From Calamus simplicifolius (lineage: Eukaryota > Streptophyta > Magnoliopsida > Arecales > Arecaceae): a stretch of DNA of 64,000 nt. The stretch spans positions 373,908 to 437,907 of the forward strand of contig UESW01004768.1 in NCBI GenBank assembly GCA_900491605.1. The letters are read 5' to 3'. The notes under the pieces were generated by a model, which had not been told where the DNA came from, ran no database searches, and was given only the letters and a program-made list of their open reading frames with translations. The stretch's first letter is position 1. The number at the start of each line of letters is the position of its first letter. Made by a program: the position numbers and the translations under genes. Positions 45,975-58,327 of this stretch are shown in pieces.

Positions 45975-47252
45975 TGCACAATTAAAATCGAGGCAGTGGT
46001 TGAAAAGCTTGTGATATAAAAAAAGTCTTTGTACATCATCTTTGATGCTTTCAATGCAGTAAACTTATGTGGACTATAATGTCCCTTCTTATTAATCAAT
46101 GTGGATCACATATGGCTTGACATGATGGAACGAAATAGCAGAGACGATATTACATTTGATCGTGATGTCCATTTAAAGCCGTTCAACCTTATTTTAAAAT
46201 TAATGTACAGACGAAAATGCTTTTTTTCTTTAGCTTATTTCTATCTGTCATTTTGCTTGGATTATATTTGATGAAAAACTATTTTCGATTCTAAACTATT
46301 CTTCCTCACTCTGGCTTTCGGTTGTAAGGAATTAGTCTAAGGTTTGAGCAAGATCTTCTCTCGCTCTAAGAGCGATCTAAGATTTTGTTATATTTTCGTT
46401 GATGATATAAGCTTCTTGTTTAAAAAAAAATATTAAAAATATTTTTTTAAAAAAAAATTTCTATTTTGAGACTGAAATACTTAGCCACTTAAGATTTCGT
46501 TAAATAAAAATTTATTATTTTCTAAAAAATAAAAAAAAAATTATTTATATATTTTTTTATAATTTTTTTATTACATCAACTATTTTGATTTTTGAAAAAA
46601 ATTAATGTATTAAGACTTTAAATGAACATCATGACTCACAATCAAATTAAACCTAATATCCTCTTTATGCTATTCTATCTCATCATGTCAGGTTAAATAA
46701 AATTATATAAATTAATAAAAAAATAAAATAATCCGTACAGAACTTGCTGCAACGAAAATGAACAGACTTTTTCCTCCTCCAAATCGAGGAAGTGAGTTGG
46801 ATCCCCGGGCGTTCCGCCATTCCAGCTGCAAGCGTCAGAGCCACCGTCCCTCCATTACGATCAAACCGGACCGTCCATCAAATATTCTCGTCAGTCGTGA
46901 CCCCGGTTTTGTTCATCAGGGTCGATAATATGCATACCATTTCGATTGCCGTCTTCAGCCTTGGTTGAGAGCCGATAACCAATAAACGGCAGCGTTTCTT
47001 CCCCTCAAAACTTGGAGTCGGCAAACGTTCTCCTCCCGCCCTCCCAACGACTCCCAGTTGCGCCGAAGTTCGCCACGTAGCCGCTTTTTGAGACCCCTGG
47101 TCGCCCCGCTGATGCATGGCGGTTAGACCAGAGTGAAAAAAATCCTCGCCTCCTCCTCCTCCGCCCCCTTTCTTGAACCCCGTTCCTTTCTTGAAACCCA
47201 GCGAGCGATCGCCGCCGGTTGCGGCGGCGCCGGCGCTGGCGCGGGCGTAGGC
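45651..47252. other. Intergenic DNA and C2-gene upstream region
   Basis: AT-rich DNA with an (AT)n tract at about 45943-45967. From about 46740 the sequence becomes GC-richer and CT-rich towards the C2-domain gene. No clear TATA box was identified. The long minus-strand frames over 46878-47930 are shadows of the GC-rich gene. Confidence 0.45.
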
Positions 47253-47990
47253 ATGGACTCCCACCTCCTGGAGATCAACCTGATATCCGCCCAAAGCCTG
47301 AAGCCGCCGGCCGGCCTTCGCCGCGTCCAGGCCTACGCCGTCGCCTGGGTGGACCCCGCCTTCAAGCTCCGCACCCGCGTCGACCGCATCGGCGGTGAGA
47401 ATCCTACCTGGAACGACAAATTCATCTTCCGCGTCCCCGCCAGCTTCCTCGCCGACGATTCGCCCTCCAGCGTCGCCGTCGAGATCTACGCCACCGCCGG
47501 ATGGATCCTCCCCGACCATCTGCTTGGCACTGTCCGCCTCCTCGTCGGCAACCTCCGCCTCCTCTCCCGCCGCCAGGACAGAGGCCCCGCCTTCGACGCC
47601 GTGGGCATCCGCCGCCCCTCCGGCAGCTTCCACGGCGTCCTCAACGTAGGGGCCATGCTTCTTCGCCGTGTCTCCGTCGTCGTCATCCGGGCCCTCGCCG
47701 CCTGCCCCGCCGTTGGCTGCCGCGATCTCATCGGGGAGGAGGGCTCCAAGATCCGGCGCAGTCCGGCGCCGGAGCGGGGGAAGGACCCCGCCGCAGGGAA
47801 GGATCCGGCGCTCAAGGCGTGGAACGGGGAGAAGAGACCATCGGACGGCGGGAACGAGGAGGGGGAGCGAGCGGACGGTGGGGTGGTGCTGTGCGGGCCC
47901 TGCTTCTTGGGGTTCGCGAGGCGGATCCATCGAAGCCCATCGGATCAGATCCTGAAGCTCCCATGGGCCGGGGAGAGCCCCGGTAGATGA
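47253..47990 (+). CDS. C2-domain protein, single exon
   Basis: I choose ATG 47253 (MDSHLLEINLISAQSL) because the C2 fold starts there; the frame is open 40 codons further upstream (47133) but that part is low-complexity. The protein has 245 residues. Residues 1-130 form a C2 domain of the plant SRC2-like style: LLEINLISAQSLK, AYAVAWVDPAFKLRTRV, NPTWNDKFIFRVP, and VEIYATAGWILPDHLLGTV. The acidic loop residues that bind calcium are mostly absent, so lipid or protein binding without calcium is likely. The C-terminal 110 residues are charged and disordered (RRSPAPERGKDPAAGKD) and end with a Cys/hydrophobic patch (VVLCGPCFLGFARRIH). Codon use is GC-rich, as in many monocot genes. A role in membrane or defence signalling is an inference. 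Confidence 0.85.
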   Translation: MDSHLLEINLISAQSLKPPAGLRRVQAYAVAWVDPAFKLRTRVDRIGGENPTWNDKFIFRVPASFLADDSPSSVAVEIYATAGWILPDHLLGTVRLLVGNLRLLSRRQDRGPAFDAVGIRRPSGSFHGVLNVGAMLLRRVSVVVIRALAACPAVGCRDLIGEEGSKIRRSPAPERGKDPAAGKDPALKAWNGEKRPSDGGNEEGERADGGVVLCGPCFLGFARRIHRSPSDQILKLPWAGESPGR

Positions 47991-48226
47991 TGGACGGCCC
48001 TGATCTCTGCAGACCGAGTCGCTGCTGCTATTGATTGTTCTCTCTCCGTTCCATTGGTTTAGTTTGCTTCTGTTGTTGTTGTTGTGGTGAACGCATTGCT
48101 AATTCTTTAGAATCGCCAATTCTTTTGGTGACTTTTGTGGACACAAAGACAACGCAGTGGATGGTGTTAAAGAGATTGGGGTTTAGTTATTGGCTTGGGA
48201 TGATTGAATGGGAGATTGGGATTTGG

Positions 48227-48232
48227 AATAAA
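48227..48232 (+). terminator. Polyadenylation signal of the C2-domain gene
   Basis: AATAAA lies about 235 bp after the stop codon, in AT-rich sequence. Confidence 0.5.
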
Positions 48233-48249
48233 AACTGTGAATGATGAAT

Positions 48250-48774
48250 AGAATCTACCTCATGATCTGTTAGTGGTTACATATTTTGCAGCGTAAGGAA
48301 AATATAAAATTAATATGAATGAAGAGATGGGGATCTAAGAACAAAAGTTAAAACCTAGCAAGGCAAAGAGATTAGTGCTTAGACACCGCATCAGTGATTG
48401 TGGCATCATGCGTTACACTTAAATCTACTTTTTTTTTCTTCCATTTTATACTTCTGTTAAATAAATTTTCTTATTATTGAGCGGGAGGATGAGAATTGTT
48501 TTGGCATTGACCAGCAGTTCTAAGTAGACTAATAATCTGTGGCATCCAAACAACTTGATAATTAATATTCCGGGCCACCGTTTTCATGAGAATTCAGATA
48601 AGCCGGCCCATGGATTCTCTCTTGTATTGTCTGGGTTTGATCGCCAGGCCAGGCCAGGCCTGTCATGGTCGAAGGCCTTGAACCTTTTCATCTCTAGCCC
48701 ATAGGTTAGGGCACAGGCACGAACGGGATCGGGCATGACTCAGACCGGAAGCAAAAAGAAGGGGAGTATTGAAT
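48250..48774. other. Intergenic DNA, no gene
   Basis: Nothing supported. A triple GCCAG(G) run (CCAGGCCAGGCCAGGCC) lies at about 48641. Confidence 0.4.
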
Positions 48775-48925
48775 GCACAAAGAGAAAAGTCCTTTAACAC
48801 TGCAGTACATGCGTACGCATGTAGTGCACGAAAGGATAAAATTGTTCTTGATCATGCATAGCTAATCACCGCGTATAGTGCGCATGATCTGCACTGCGTG
48901 CAGTGCATAAAGACTTTTTCTTATG
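48775..48925. mobile_element. Small foldback element (MITE-like), copy 1
   Basis: The ends are inverted relative to each other: AGAAAAGTCCTTTAACACTGCA on the left and, on the minus strand from the right, AAGAAAAAGTCTTTATGCACTGCA. Inside are an 18-bp perfect palindrome, TACATGCGTACGCATGTA (48806-48823), and an 8-bp-arm inverted repeat TGCACTGC...GCAGTGCA. It encodes nothing. The family is not recognised. Confidence 0.5.
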
Positions 48926-49067
48926 GTCAACGCGTAGAAAAAAAGAGTTAAAATATTTTGGGCCAGCGGGAGTTACAATTTATTAAAAGGTATTTTCAGC
49001 CTAGTTCGGTTCAAAAGGATTGTGCCTCTTTTGGATGAGCAGGGCTAGGCTCAAGCTTGCGATTTAG

Positions 49068-49195
49068 AAAAAGTCTTACTGCACCGTGCTCACTAATTGA
49101 TGCGAGGTGTGTGTATTAAAAATGAAAAAGATATTTTTGTTCTTGATATGTGCGCACCGCATTTGATGTACAAAAATTTTTCTTATGGTCCAACC
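49068..49195. mobile_element. Small foldback element, copy 2
   Basis: Starts AAAAAGTCTTACTGCACCGTGC and ends ...TGTACAAAAATTTTTCTTATGG, sharing the left AAAGTCTTxCTGCA and the right TTTTTCTTATGG words with copy 1. It is more diverged, and the inner palindromes are not kept. Confidence 0.4.
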
Positions 49196-50373
49196 ACATG
49201 AATGTTATTAGCTGGCCCATTGTTCTTGCTCCGTGAAGAGAAACATATGCAGAGGCGTGGGAAGAAATCGTAGGGACAGAATTTTGGGAGATGGAGAATG
49301 CCCACCAAATTTAATGGGTTTATGATGTTGGAACATTAATAAATTAGTCATGTTTGTTATAAAGAGAGTGAAGGGAGAGTCTAGTTACAATGGATGGTCC
49401 AGCCACAAGAGCCTCACCCTTTTAACAAAGAATTTAGAGTAAGATAATAAACTCTTGCAGTAAGTGGATGCAATATTTACTATACCGATGTAATCTTCCA
49501 GCCCTGCTTTGTCATTTATCTTTCAATGTTATGAAAAACTTGAAAAAAAAATTGAATGATCAGGAAAAAAGAATTCCCTTTCTACTTTTAAAAATGTCCT
49601 TGGCTACATAACTACAATATTGCATTCACTTCATTATATTAAATCTTAGTTATATTTAATATACTTATCTGTTAATGCTGTAGACAAATTTTGTGGTAAT
49701 GGAATATTATTTGTGTTGATATGAAGGTTTTCAGGTGATATCTTTTGGTTAATTCTATATTTGAAAAGCCATATGGATGAGAAAATATTATGAGGCTTCT
49801 GCATGAGTTGTACGGTGAGACACCTCTCGTTTTTAGAGCTTCTGATTGCCTCACTGCCTTCTACCGCATGAGTTATGTACAGCTTTTTCTCCATCTTTTT
49901 TCTCTTAAAAATAATTTTCAATATCATCTTAATTTTCCACAAACCTACACACATATTGATTCAATTATGCTTGAATAGATTTTTACATAATTTAATTAGA
50001 TTTAGATTGAACAATAATTTATATTATTAGGTACAAATTTCAATCTCAATGCTCAAGATTATCATTCGCTGCCTTGAGTCGTCGTTACTCAATATCCTCG
50101 TGTCTTTTGACTTCTCATTATTATCTAATGGGGACATCAGCAAGAAGAAAAGGTTGCAGACTGATACTTTTGGTTTTGTAGTTAATCTACTTTCCACAGG
50201 TTCCACTTACTCGAGCCAAGAGTTTCAATTTCTCAAGTGGCAACTCATGCTGCAAAATTTCAACTTCCACCAAGCCTCAAAGTATCGACACTTCCTGCCT
50301 TGAGTTAACACTTCTATCAAGACATCAAGTCTTCTCTTTGAAAGTCAAATCTTGGAGGACACATGGAGGTATC
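49196..50373. other. Intergenic DNA, no gene
   Basis: AT-rich sequence. ORFs of 60-102 codons at 49646-49978 and 50049-50303 lack recognisable domains. Just before 50374 the segment GAAGTCAAATCTTGGATGACACATGGAGG-like (about 50341 and 50395) occurs twice across the LTR start. Confidence 0.4.
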
Positions 50374-51388
50374 TGATGATGACACATGGCAACTTAGAAG
50401 TCAAATCTTGGATGACACATGGAGGTATTTGATGATGATACATGGCAAACTAAGGAGGTGCCACATGGAAGCTGGTGCAACCAAATTGTTAAGGATTGAT
50501 TGTAATTAGTTAGCTATATCATAACTAGTCCTTAGATTGTTATAATCTTATAGTTTTTTGGGCTAAAATTTCTGGAAGTCCTTTGGCCTATAAATAGGCC
50601 AAGCTTTCCTACTTGTAGATATGAAGTTTGAGAAATAAAATCAAGTTTATTTGATTTCTTTTGCCAAGTATCTTGTTCATCTTTGAGTCTGAAGAGGGTG
50701 AGATGCTCTTAGTTTGAGTTGAGGCTCATGTTTCCCTAGTCTTAATCTAGGTCACTCCTTAAGGGAGAGGGTGAGAGGCCCAATTTGCTACTCTAAACCA
50801 TTCTACCAAGGTTCTATAATAGTTTCAGGAAGAAGGACAAGTGCTACCCAAGTCTTAGCAAAATTTTTCAAATCCTTCCTTTCTTTGTTCAATTTTTTTT
50901 ATTTCCTTCAATTCTTTTGCCTCCACGATCTTACTTCTGAATACTTGCAGGTTCTTTTGAGGATGTTAGAGTTGAGGATGATGGCTCCACGTCAAGGATC
51001 AAGTGCCAAGGTGAGTTCTTAAGTAAGGAGTGTAGATCTTGTCAACCAACCCTCAATTCTTTGAGTGTTGAGTGCATCCCTTCCACTTTAAGATCTTACT
51101 TCATTGTTGGAAAAAAAAAAAAAAAACCTCTTGGTCCTTTAGATATGAAGTTTTAAAGGTGGCTTAACTTAGTTTGAAGGTTTCCATACCTTTAGATCCT
51201 AATCTTTTTATTTCTTTGAAAGAAGCTTGTACAAGGGTATTTAGATTTCTGCTTCCGGTTTGATGTTCTTCATTTCTCCCATGCATGAATTCAGCCATAG
51301 CTTGGGCTCAAATGTTCATTAAGGGTGGTAATCACTTAGAACACATCACCATCCCCTCATTCCATCAATTTTTTTTCATGTCCCATCA
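50374..51388 (+). repeat. 5' LTR of the plus-strand Gypsy element
   Basis: Proposed ends TGATG and CATCA form an inverted repeat. It contains the TATA box CTATAAATAGG (50590-50600). The right end is fixed by the primer site 4 bases further on. The left end is uncertain by tens of bases because a 50-bp segment is duplicated across it. Confidence 0.6.
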
Positions 51389-51392
51389 GCTT

Positions 51393-51404
51393 TGGTATCA
51401 GAGC
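51393..51404 (+). other. Primer-binding site (initiator-Met tRNA)
   Basis: TGGTATCAGAGC, an exact match to the usual plant initiator-tRNA-Met primer site, a few bases after the LTR. Confidence 0.85.
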
Positions 51405-52669
51405 TTTGGTCTCTAAGTTAAGCTTGTAAGTTGCTGGAATTTCTGTTCTAGTTTTAGTTCGAGATTTTCATGAATTTTTTGTAATTTTTTTAAGGGTTAA
51501 AAAATAAATAAAAATTTATTTGCTGCACTTTAGAACTTTAGGTTTCTAAATCTAAAATTAAAAAAAATTATTTTATTTTTGGAATAAAAAAAATTCGAGT
51601 TCTTAGGTTATGTTCTAGAAGACTGTTTTGGTTCCCTCCATTAAATTTGGTTTTAAAAAAATAAAAAAAAATAATTTTTTAATTTGAGATATGAGATTTA
51701 GACTTCAAATTCTGTTATTTTTCACTTAAAGTTTGAATTTAGAGGGTTTTTAAATTTAAAATTTGAATTTTGAAATAGGTAGTAGAGAGTTTGTTAAGCT
51801 GCTAGAATCTTCTAGCAACTACTATCATAACAACTTCCTCAACCAAATTTTAAAAAAAAAATTGAATTCAAATTTTAAAATCTAGATTTTCACTCTGAGA
51901 TCTAACTAATTCAATTTTTATTTTGAATTTTTAAAAATTTAAAAATTTAAATTTCAAATTTTCAAAACCGGGTTAGTTGAAGGTTAGTTAGAAGCTGCAA
52001 ATTTTATTTAACCACTTTTACCTTCAAGAATGAAATTTTAATCTAAATTTTAAAATTAAAAAAAATTAGCTTCTGAAATCTAGACTTCAAGATTTGAATT
52101 TTTTAATTTAATTTGCATTTTCTAAATTTTAAAATTAGATTAAATTTCACTTAATTATACTAAGTCTAGTCGATTATGCTAGTTAATTGCTGAAATTGTA
52201 TGCATCCATATATACATAAACCATCTTAAGGGCATTCAATATAACATAAGGGGAGGAGTTAATAACCTTTCCTTAGCCCATAACAACCATCCTCATTATG
52301 CATTGACCTAAGCCTTAATTAAAATCAAGTATGCACCTAAATTAAGGACACCAACAAGTCGGGTTCAAGTGCAAGAGGAGACAAAGCACTATTTTAGTTT
52401 GTAATATTCTTAAAAACTGGTGTCTAAGACTAGAGGTCTAATGGCAAATGCCTTAAGCAGACTTGCGGTTCTTTAATTGGGTCCTTTTGAAAGCAAGGGG
52501 GCCTCCTGCATTCCCACCTCTTACCTGGCCAGTGACAAAAGTAATTGCATCCTTAACAAATACCTAGTCAAATCTTGTATTTTGAACTTCTAGGTTTAGG
52601 AGCCCTAGAAGCTAGGTTTGTACTTCTTGTTTTATAGGTCAAAAGTTCTATCTTTCTTGGTTTGTACCT
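51405..52669 (+). other. Gypsy leader, AT-rich, no gene
   Basis: Long A/T-rich leader with many AAATTT runs and no ORF. It ends at the gag start codon at 52670. Confidence 0.6.
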
Positions 52670-55595
52670 ATGGATCCTAATCTTGAACTCTTTATGAGGA
52701 CCCTGACTGAAAAGTTAGACACTATAACTAAGCAATTAGGGCAAATCAACAAAGAATTAGGTCAAGTAAAAGATAGAGTTGAGACCCTTGAAGAGCCTCA
52801 AAGGATCCCCATTGAACATGAATCATCTAGGTCAATTCCTCGAGGTCCAAGAGTCCAATATCATGTGCACATCCCTGAATACAATCCAAGGAGACTTGAT
52901 CCTGATTTCATGGAAGAAGCTCGTCGAGTCCATCAGCCTGACTTTACTCCTGATCGTATCCCTAGGCGACCTCACCAAGATTACTTAGATCAAGATGAAA
53001 GAGCCATGAGGAACATTCGATTAGAGGCTCCTATCTTTGATGGAAGCCTAGACCCTAAATCTTATGTTGATTGGGATGGAGAAATTGATCAATATTTTGA
53101 ATGGTATGAGATGACCGAGGAGAGAAAGTATAAGTTTGCCAAACTGAGGTTAGTCCGCCAGCTAGGTTATACTGGGAGAATATCGGGCGAATGCTTAGGC
53201 AAAGAGGAGACATGCCCATAACCACTTGGATGGCTATGAAAATCAAGCTTAGGAAAAAGTATGTCCCTATGTCCTATCACCAAAGACTATTAGATCAGTG
53301 GCAAAGATTATACCACGGTAATAAGACTGTGTCTGAATATATTACCAAGTTTGATGAGTTTGCGATGAGGTGTAACATTGATGAATCAAAAGCTGTAACA
53401 TTGTCTAGGTTTAGAGCCGGTTTGCGTGAAGAAATTCAAAAGGAATTATTTCTAAGAGAAATCACTGACCTAGACCAAGCCTATCAAATAGCTAGAGATT
53501 GTGAAAGGTTTCAAAGGGGACCGATAGTCAGAAGACCCAAACTAAGTAAGATTAGCACCCCTACTCAGAAACCAGGGTTCAACCAAATGCGACCAAATTA
53601 CCCCACTCCTATTATCCCATCCGATCAAACGAGTGACAAGGGTAAGGCCCCTGTAGTTCAAAAGAGTAACAACCTGAATGTCCATTATTTTAAATGTAAT
53701 AGGAAGGGACACTATGCCAACCAATGCCCTGCCTGTTCTCTACACATAGGAGAACTAGCTGAAGAGGACCCTGAAGATACTAAAGAGTTTGAAAAATAGG
53801 TATATGAGGCTGAATCCAATCTAATCAATGAATATGATGAAGAGGAAGAAGAGATTGATTTTGATGAGACTTTGGGTGTTGTTAGAATTTTGACCCAAAC
53901 AAAGGAAAAGGAGGATTGGAGAAGAACTAATATACTCCAAACATTTGTTAAGATAGGGGAGAAGGTTTATAAAATCATTATAGACAATGGGAGTTGTGTG
54001 AATACTATTTCCACTAAAGCCATTAAGAATTTAAGCTTGACTACTGTTCCCCATCCCAATCCATACAAAGTTTCTTGGATAGATTCAACATCCATTCCCA
54101 TTAAATCCAGATGTCAAGTTCCCATTCAAATCCAATCCTATCATGAACAAGTCTGGTGCGATGTACTACCCATGGGCGTAAGTAGCATCATTTTGGGTAG
54201 ACCTTGGTTGTATGATTATGATGCAACTTTATATGGTCAATCCAATTCTTGTGCTTTCAACCATCTAGGGAAAACGCTTATCATTAACTCGACCCCACCT
54301 AAGGACAATATCAAAAAAAGGGTCTAGTGATTTGAAAGAGAAGAAACAAGATCTGAATTTGATCAGTGTCAAGGAAATAGAAAAAGAAATCAATGAAGGA
54401 TCACCTATGTGGATTTTGGCACTTAAAGAAAGTCGGAATGAAGATCCTAAGGAACCACCTCAAGAAGTCACAAAGATCTTAGAAGACTTTAAGGATGTAT
54501 TCCCAGAAGATTTACCCAATCACCTGCCCCCACTTAGGGATATTCAACATATAATTGATCTAGTCCCAGGAGCCACCTTGCCTAACCTACCTCACTATAG
54601 AATGAATCCTACTAAGCATGCTGAGCTACAAAGACAAGTTGGAGATCTCCTCCAGAAAAAGTTTATTAGGAAGAGTTTAAGTCCTTGTGCAGTACCTGCC
54701 CTACTGACCCCAAAAAAGGATGGCACTTGGAGAATATGCATCGATAGTCATGCCATCAACAAAATTATGGTCAAGTATCGATTTCCTATCCATTGCCTTG
54801 ATGATATGCTTGACATGATGAGCGGAGCCACTATATTTTCCAAGATTGATCTTAAGAGTGGTTATCACCATGTTAGGATCAAACCTAGAGATGAGTGGAA
54901 AACTGCATTCAAAACTAAGGATGGTCTTTATGAGTGGTTGGTTATGCCCTTTGGTCTATCAAATGCCCCTAGTACATTTATGAGGATCATGACTCAATTT
55001 TTAAGATCTTTCATGAAAAAATTTGTTGTAGTATATTTTGATGACATCCTCATCTATAGTAAGACTAGGGAAGACCATTTAGATCATCTTAGACAAGTCT
55101 GTTACACCCTTAGAGAGGAAAATCTATATGCCAATCTGAAGAAGTGTGAATTCATGACTAACAGAGTAACCTTTCTAGGGTTCATTGTTACTACTAATGG
55201 TGTTTCTGCTGATCCCAAGAAAATTAAGTCCATAGTCGAGTGGCCCAAACCCAAGAACATACATGACGTTCGTAGCTTCCACGGTCTTGCCACCTTCTAT
55301 AGGAGATTTATCCAAGGATTTAGCACCATTGTTGCTCCAATCACGGATTGTCTTAAGAAAGAAAATTTTGAATGGACCAAACAAGCCAATAAAGCCTTCC
55401 TTGAGATTAAAGGAAGAATGACACAAGCACCAATTTTAAGGTTGCCTGACATCTCTAAAGTTTTTGAGGTTGCTTGTGATGCCTCTGGGATTGAAATTGG
55501 TGGAGTTTTAAGTCAAGAGAACCATCCGGTAGCTTTTTTTAGCGAGAAACTAAATGGTGCAAAGTTGAGATATTCCACCTATGACAAGGAGTTAT
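52670..55595 (+). pseudogene. Gypsy gag-protease-RT-RNase H polyprotein, truncated and broken
   Basis: Gag starts at 52670 (MDPNLELFMRTLTEKLD) with a coiled-coil-like N-terminus and the retrotransposon gag core (DWDGEIDQYFEWYEMTEERK ... VSEYITKFDEFAMRC). The zinc knuckle reads YFKCNRKGHYANQC (53683-53724), with Tyr in place of the first Cys. Protease shows IIDNGSCVNTIS (about 53977), with D but not the usual DSG/DTG. RT has YRMNP, IDLKSGYHHVRI, LVMPFGLSNAPSTF and active site YFDDILIYSK (about 55033). RNase H begins EVACDASGIEIGGVLS. Defects: frameshifts at about 53162 and 54325 and a TAG at 53797-53799. It is cut at 55595 by the Copia LTR, which adds the chance codons LGIVS. Confidence 0.87.
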
Positions 55596-57650
55596 TGTTG
55601 GGAATTGTATCCTAAAGCCAATCATTTCATGATTGTGCTAATGTAAATTGTATATAAATTGATATATTAATAAAATTTATTTGGTAGTTTATTCATTACA
55701 AGAAGATCTTCTTAATACTCCTGATTGTAATGAAACCCTTAGGATATTCCTTCACGATAAATGAGGATTTATCTTTGAAGGTCCTCAAAAAGGTTTGCGA
55801 CCATATGATATACTATGAAAGGGCCATAGTACTATCAATTATAGGACATTGTATATCATATTTGTTGGTTGTCCTCTTAACCAAGGAGTGTAGAGACACT
55901 AGTATGACATACAGGTGAAAATGTAGGAGTACATTTCACCGAACGTAACTCATTTCTGGATACTCTACTGTCAAGAGTTAATCCGAGAAGATATAGGTAT
56001 AAGTATCTTTCAGACCTGAAGATCACAACCAGTGGCTTACAAGCAACTCATTGTACTTAGGTGCCGGACCACCTGGATTTCTAATCTAGCTACGAAAGGT
56101 TACTGGATGCAGTCAAGTACTTGTGGTAGTCAGTTGTGGATCAAGATGGAATTTGACCTATACCGTTAAAAGGAGAAATGCTTGTGTTTCAATTTAGCAA
56201 GACCTTGGCCAAGGCACTTCATGTGAAAGTTATATGATCACTAAAATTGAAATCACTTTATGGATTTGCTATTTAGAGTTGACAGGCTCTTAAGCCATCC
56301 TTAGCATTTGTGGTCAAGAGGATGAATTATACGGTAATTATTTCTTAGGGTTCTTGGAGTTTGCTCGACAACTCTTCGACCTATCTGAACGTCGGATTCC
56401 ATTGCTAAATGGGCACATCGATTAGTATAGAAAGTTGTTTCTATGCTACTGGCTTAGGTTCAAACCTAGAGAGTCACACGCATAGAAGTTTCCTAGGATG
56501 ATCTGTTTGCTGATCAACGATTGAGAATCGTATATGATTTAATTAATCAATTTGATTGATTGAATTATCTCAATTGGGTTAAGTACAATTGAATAAGATT
56601 CAATTTGGTTTAAGTCTATTAGAAGGACTAGTCAATTTTAAATATTAATTTAAAATTAGACTTGATTTGGATTTAAATAGATTCAGGACTAGCCAAATTT
56701 GATTTGAGCTAGGACCATGATCTATGTGGGTTCAGTCCAATAAATTCAGATTAGCTTAAACCAAAAACTAAACCCAAACCTCTCGCATAAGTCTGAGAGA
56801 TTAAATTCACATATAGAATTTAATGTCTTACATTAATCTTCTCCAAACAATTCCGTCGGAATTCTAAAGTGTTAGAATTTATATGGAATAAATGTGCCTC
56901 TTTGTATTAACCAAGCGCTATGGTTCGATGACTCTTTGATTTTTTTCGAACATAAAAATTAACCAAGCGCTACGGTTCGATGACTCTTTGGTTTTTTATC
57001 GAACGTCGGAATTAACCAAGCACTACAGTTCGGCGTCTCTTTGGTTTTTACCAAGTGGCAGAATTCTAAATGTTAGAATTTAATGGGCTGGCTAAAAAGA
57101 GACTATAAATAGAGGACATCCCTCACCAGATTACATGGAAGAGAAAAACAACACACGATATGTCGTGAATTGATTTTCTAAAGAATTAGAATAGAAAATT
57201 CTGGTGATTCTGGTGCTAACGGAAGTGTGGAGAATCCTAGAAGAAGAATTCAAGTGGGAGGATTCAAGATCAGCAAAGTCATTTTTTGCAAGCTAGCACT
57301 CTCGGGAATCCAATCATTCGGGGCTTCGCGTAGACGATACTAGAGGCCAAACGATTAAACGGTTGCAGAGCATAAAAGGATTTACCAATTGCCTTTAAGG
57401 TAAGTGATATGATCCTTAGATCTTAAGGCATGCTTCAAGATAAGAAGTATGACTTCTTTCCTTGAAGATCATGACATGATCTTGATAGTTTTATTTTTAT
57501 GCATATTTTGGATCAATCGATCCTATATACAAGGAAAAGATATGATCTTGATGCATGTTAGATAGATTAGTATGTAATCTTTAAATTTCCGCATTGATAA
57601 TTGTTATCAATTTTTAAACATGCATGCCTTGGAGATTGTTTCTCCCTTCA
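55596..57650 (+). repeat. 5' LTR of the plus-strand Copia element
   Basis: 2055 bp, clearly homologous to the reverse complement of 13371-15379 but more diverged than those two are from each other. It contains the TATA box CTATAAATAG (57102-57111) and ends TTTCTCCCTTCA. It is followed by TGGTATCAAAGCC (57653-57665), a primer site with one change from the initiator-Met consensus. Confidence 0.92.
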
Positions 57651-58327
57651 AATGGTATCAAAGCCATGGTTTCGTATTGATCTAATTTATTGCATGTAAA
57701 TTAATGCTCCTATTAATTGTGTAATCAAGGCTAAAACAAATCATAGGTCTATTCAGTCACAGATGGATTGAAAATCCAAATTACCCATTCAACGAGGTAT
57801 TCTATGACATATTGCCGTGATAATTTAAATTGATCTTTGGCTTCAAAACACTGATTACACACACTCTCAAAATATGTTTTATATTTGATACATATTGATG
57901 TTGTATAAAAACATGATATTTGCATGTTTAGTATAAAACATAGATATGATATATGATGGCATGATGTCTATGTTATGAACATACAAATATTTATGAGAGT
58001 CTAATTTGAATGTCAAATATTAATTCATAATCTCTTTAGATATGATCTAAATATAGGAATTATGAGTAGTAACATAATACATGTGATGCTTGATTGAAAT
58101 ATATGACATGTAAACAAGAAATATATTTAATCCTTTGGGTTAGCTAAATCGGGTCCATAAAGGGTTAGACCCTAAGGTTTAAATCAACTGGACTATAAGA
58201 GTATTTGATCAAATCTAATTAGATTAGGTTAAGAATACTCTAAATCAAATAATAGTTGTAGTTGATCATGTCCTTCTCTTTGATTAAACCAAATGGAAGT
58301 AGATTAGGCTCCATTGTTGAGCATGAA
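55596..58327 (+). mobile_element. Copia element, same family as 13371-23002, plus strand, 5' end
   Basis: Starts TGTTGGGAATTGTATCC at 55596, directly inside the Gypsy RNase H codons. A complete LTR, the primer site and about 660 bp of leader are present; the leader then stops at ...GAGCATGAA (58327), exactly where the Sirevirus LTR begins. The same leader continues beyond this point in the copy at 20300 (minus strand), which proves the interruption. Coding parts would be beyond the window. GTTAT (55591-55595) is the expected left target duplication. Confidence 0.9.

Larger units (their letters stand above)
50374..55595 (+). mobile_element. Ty3/Gypsy element (chromovirus-like), 5' part, cut by a Copia
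   Basis: Plus-strand order: LTR (about 50374-51388), initiator-Met primer site (51393), AT-rich leader, gag with zinc knuckle, protease, RT, and the beginning of RNase H. The frame ends abruptly at 55595 in the conserved YSTYDKELL block of RNase H, where a Copia LTR begins. The rest (RNase H end, integrase, 3' LTR) must lie beyond the window. Coding sequence has a few frameshifts and stops. Confidence 0.85.

Noticed and set aside
46878..47930. 350-codon minus-strand ORF
   Set aside because: It is the shadow of the GC-rich C2-domain gene on the other strand; composition is low-complexity and the plus strand has the recognisable domain.
49646..50303. Small ORFs of 60-102 codons
   Set aside because: No domain, AT-rich composition, overlap on both strands; not distinguishable from chance.
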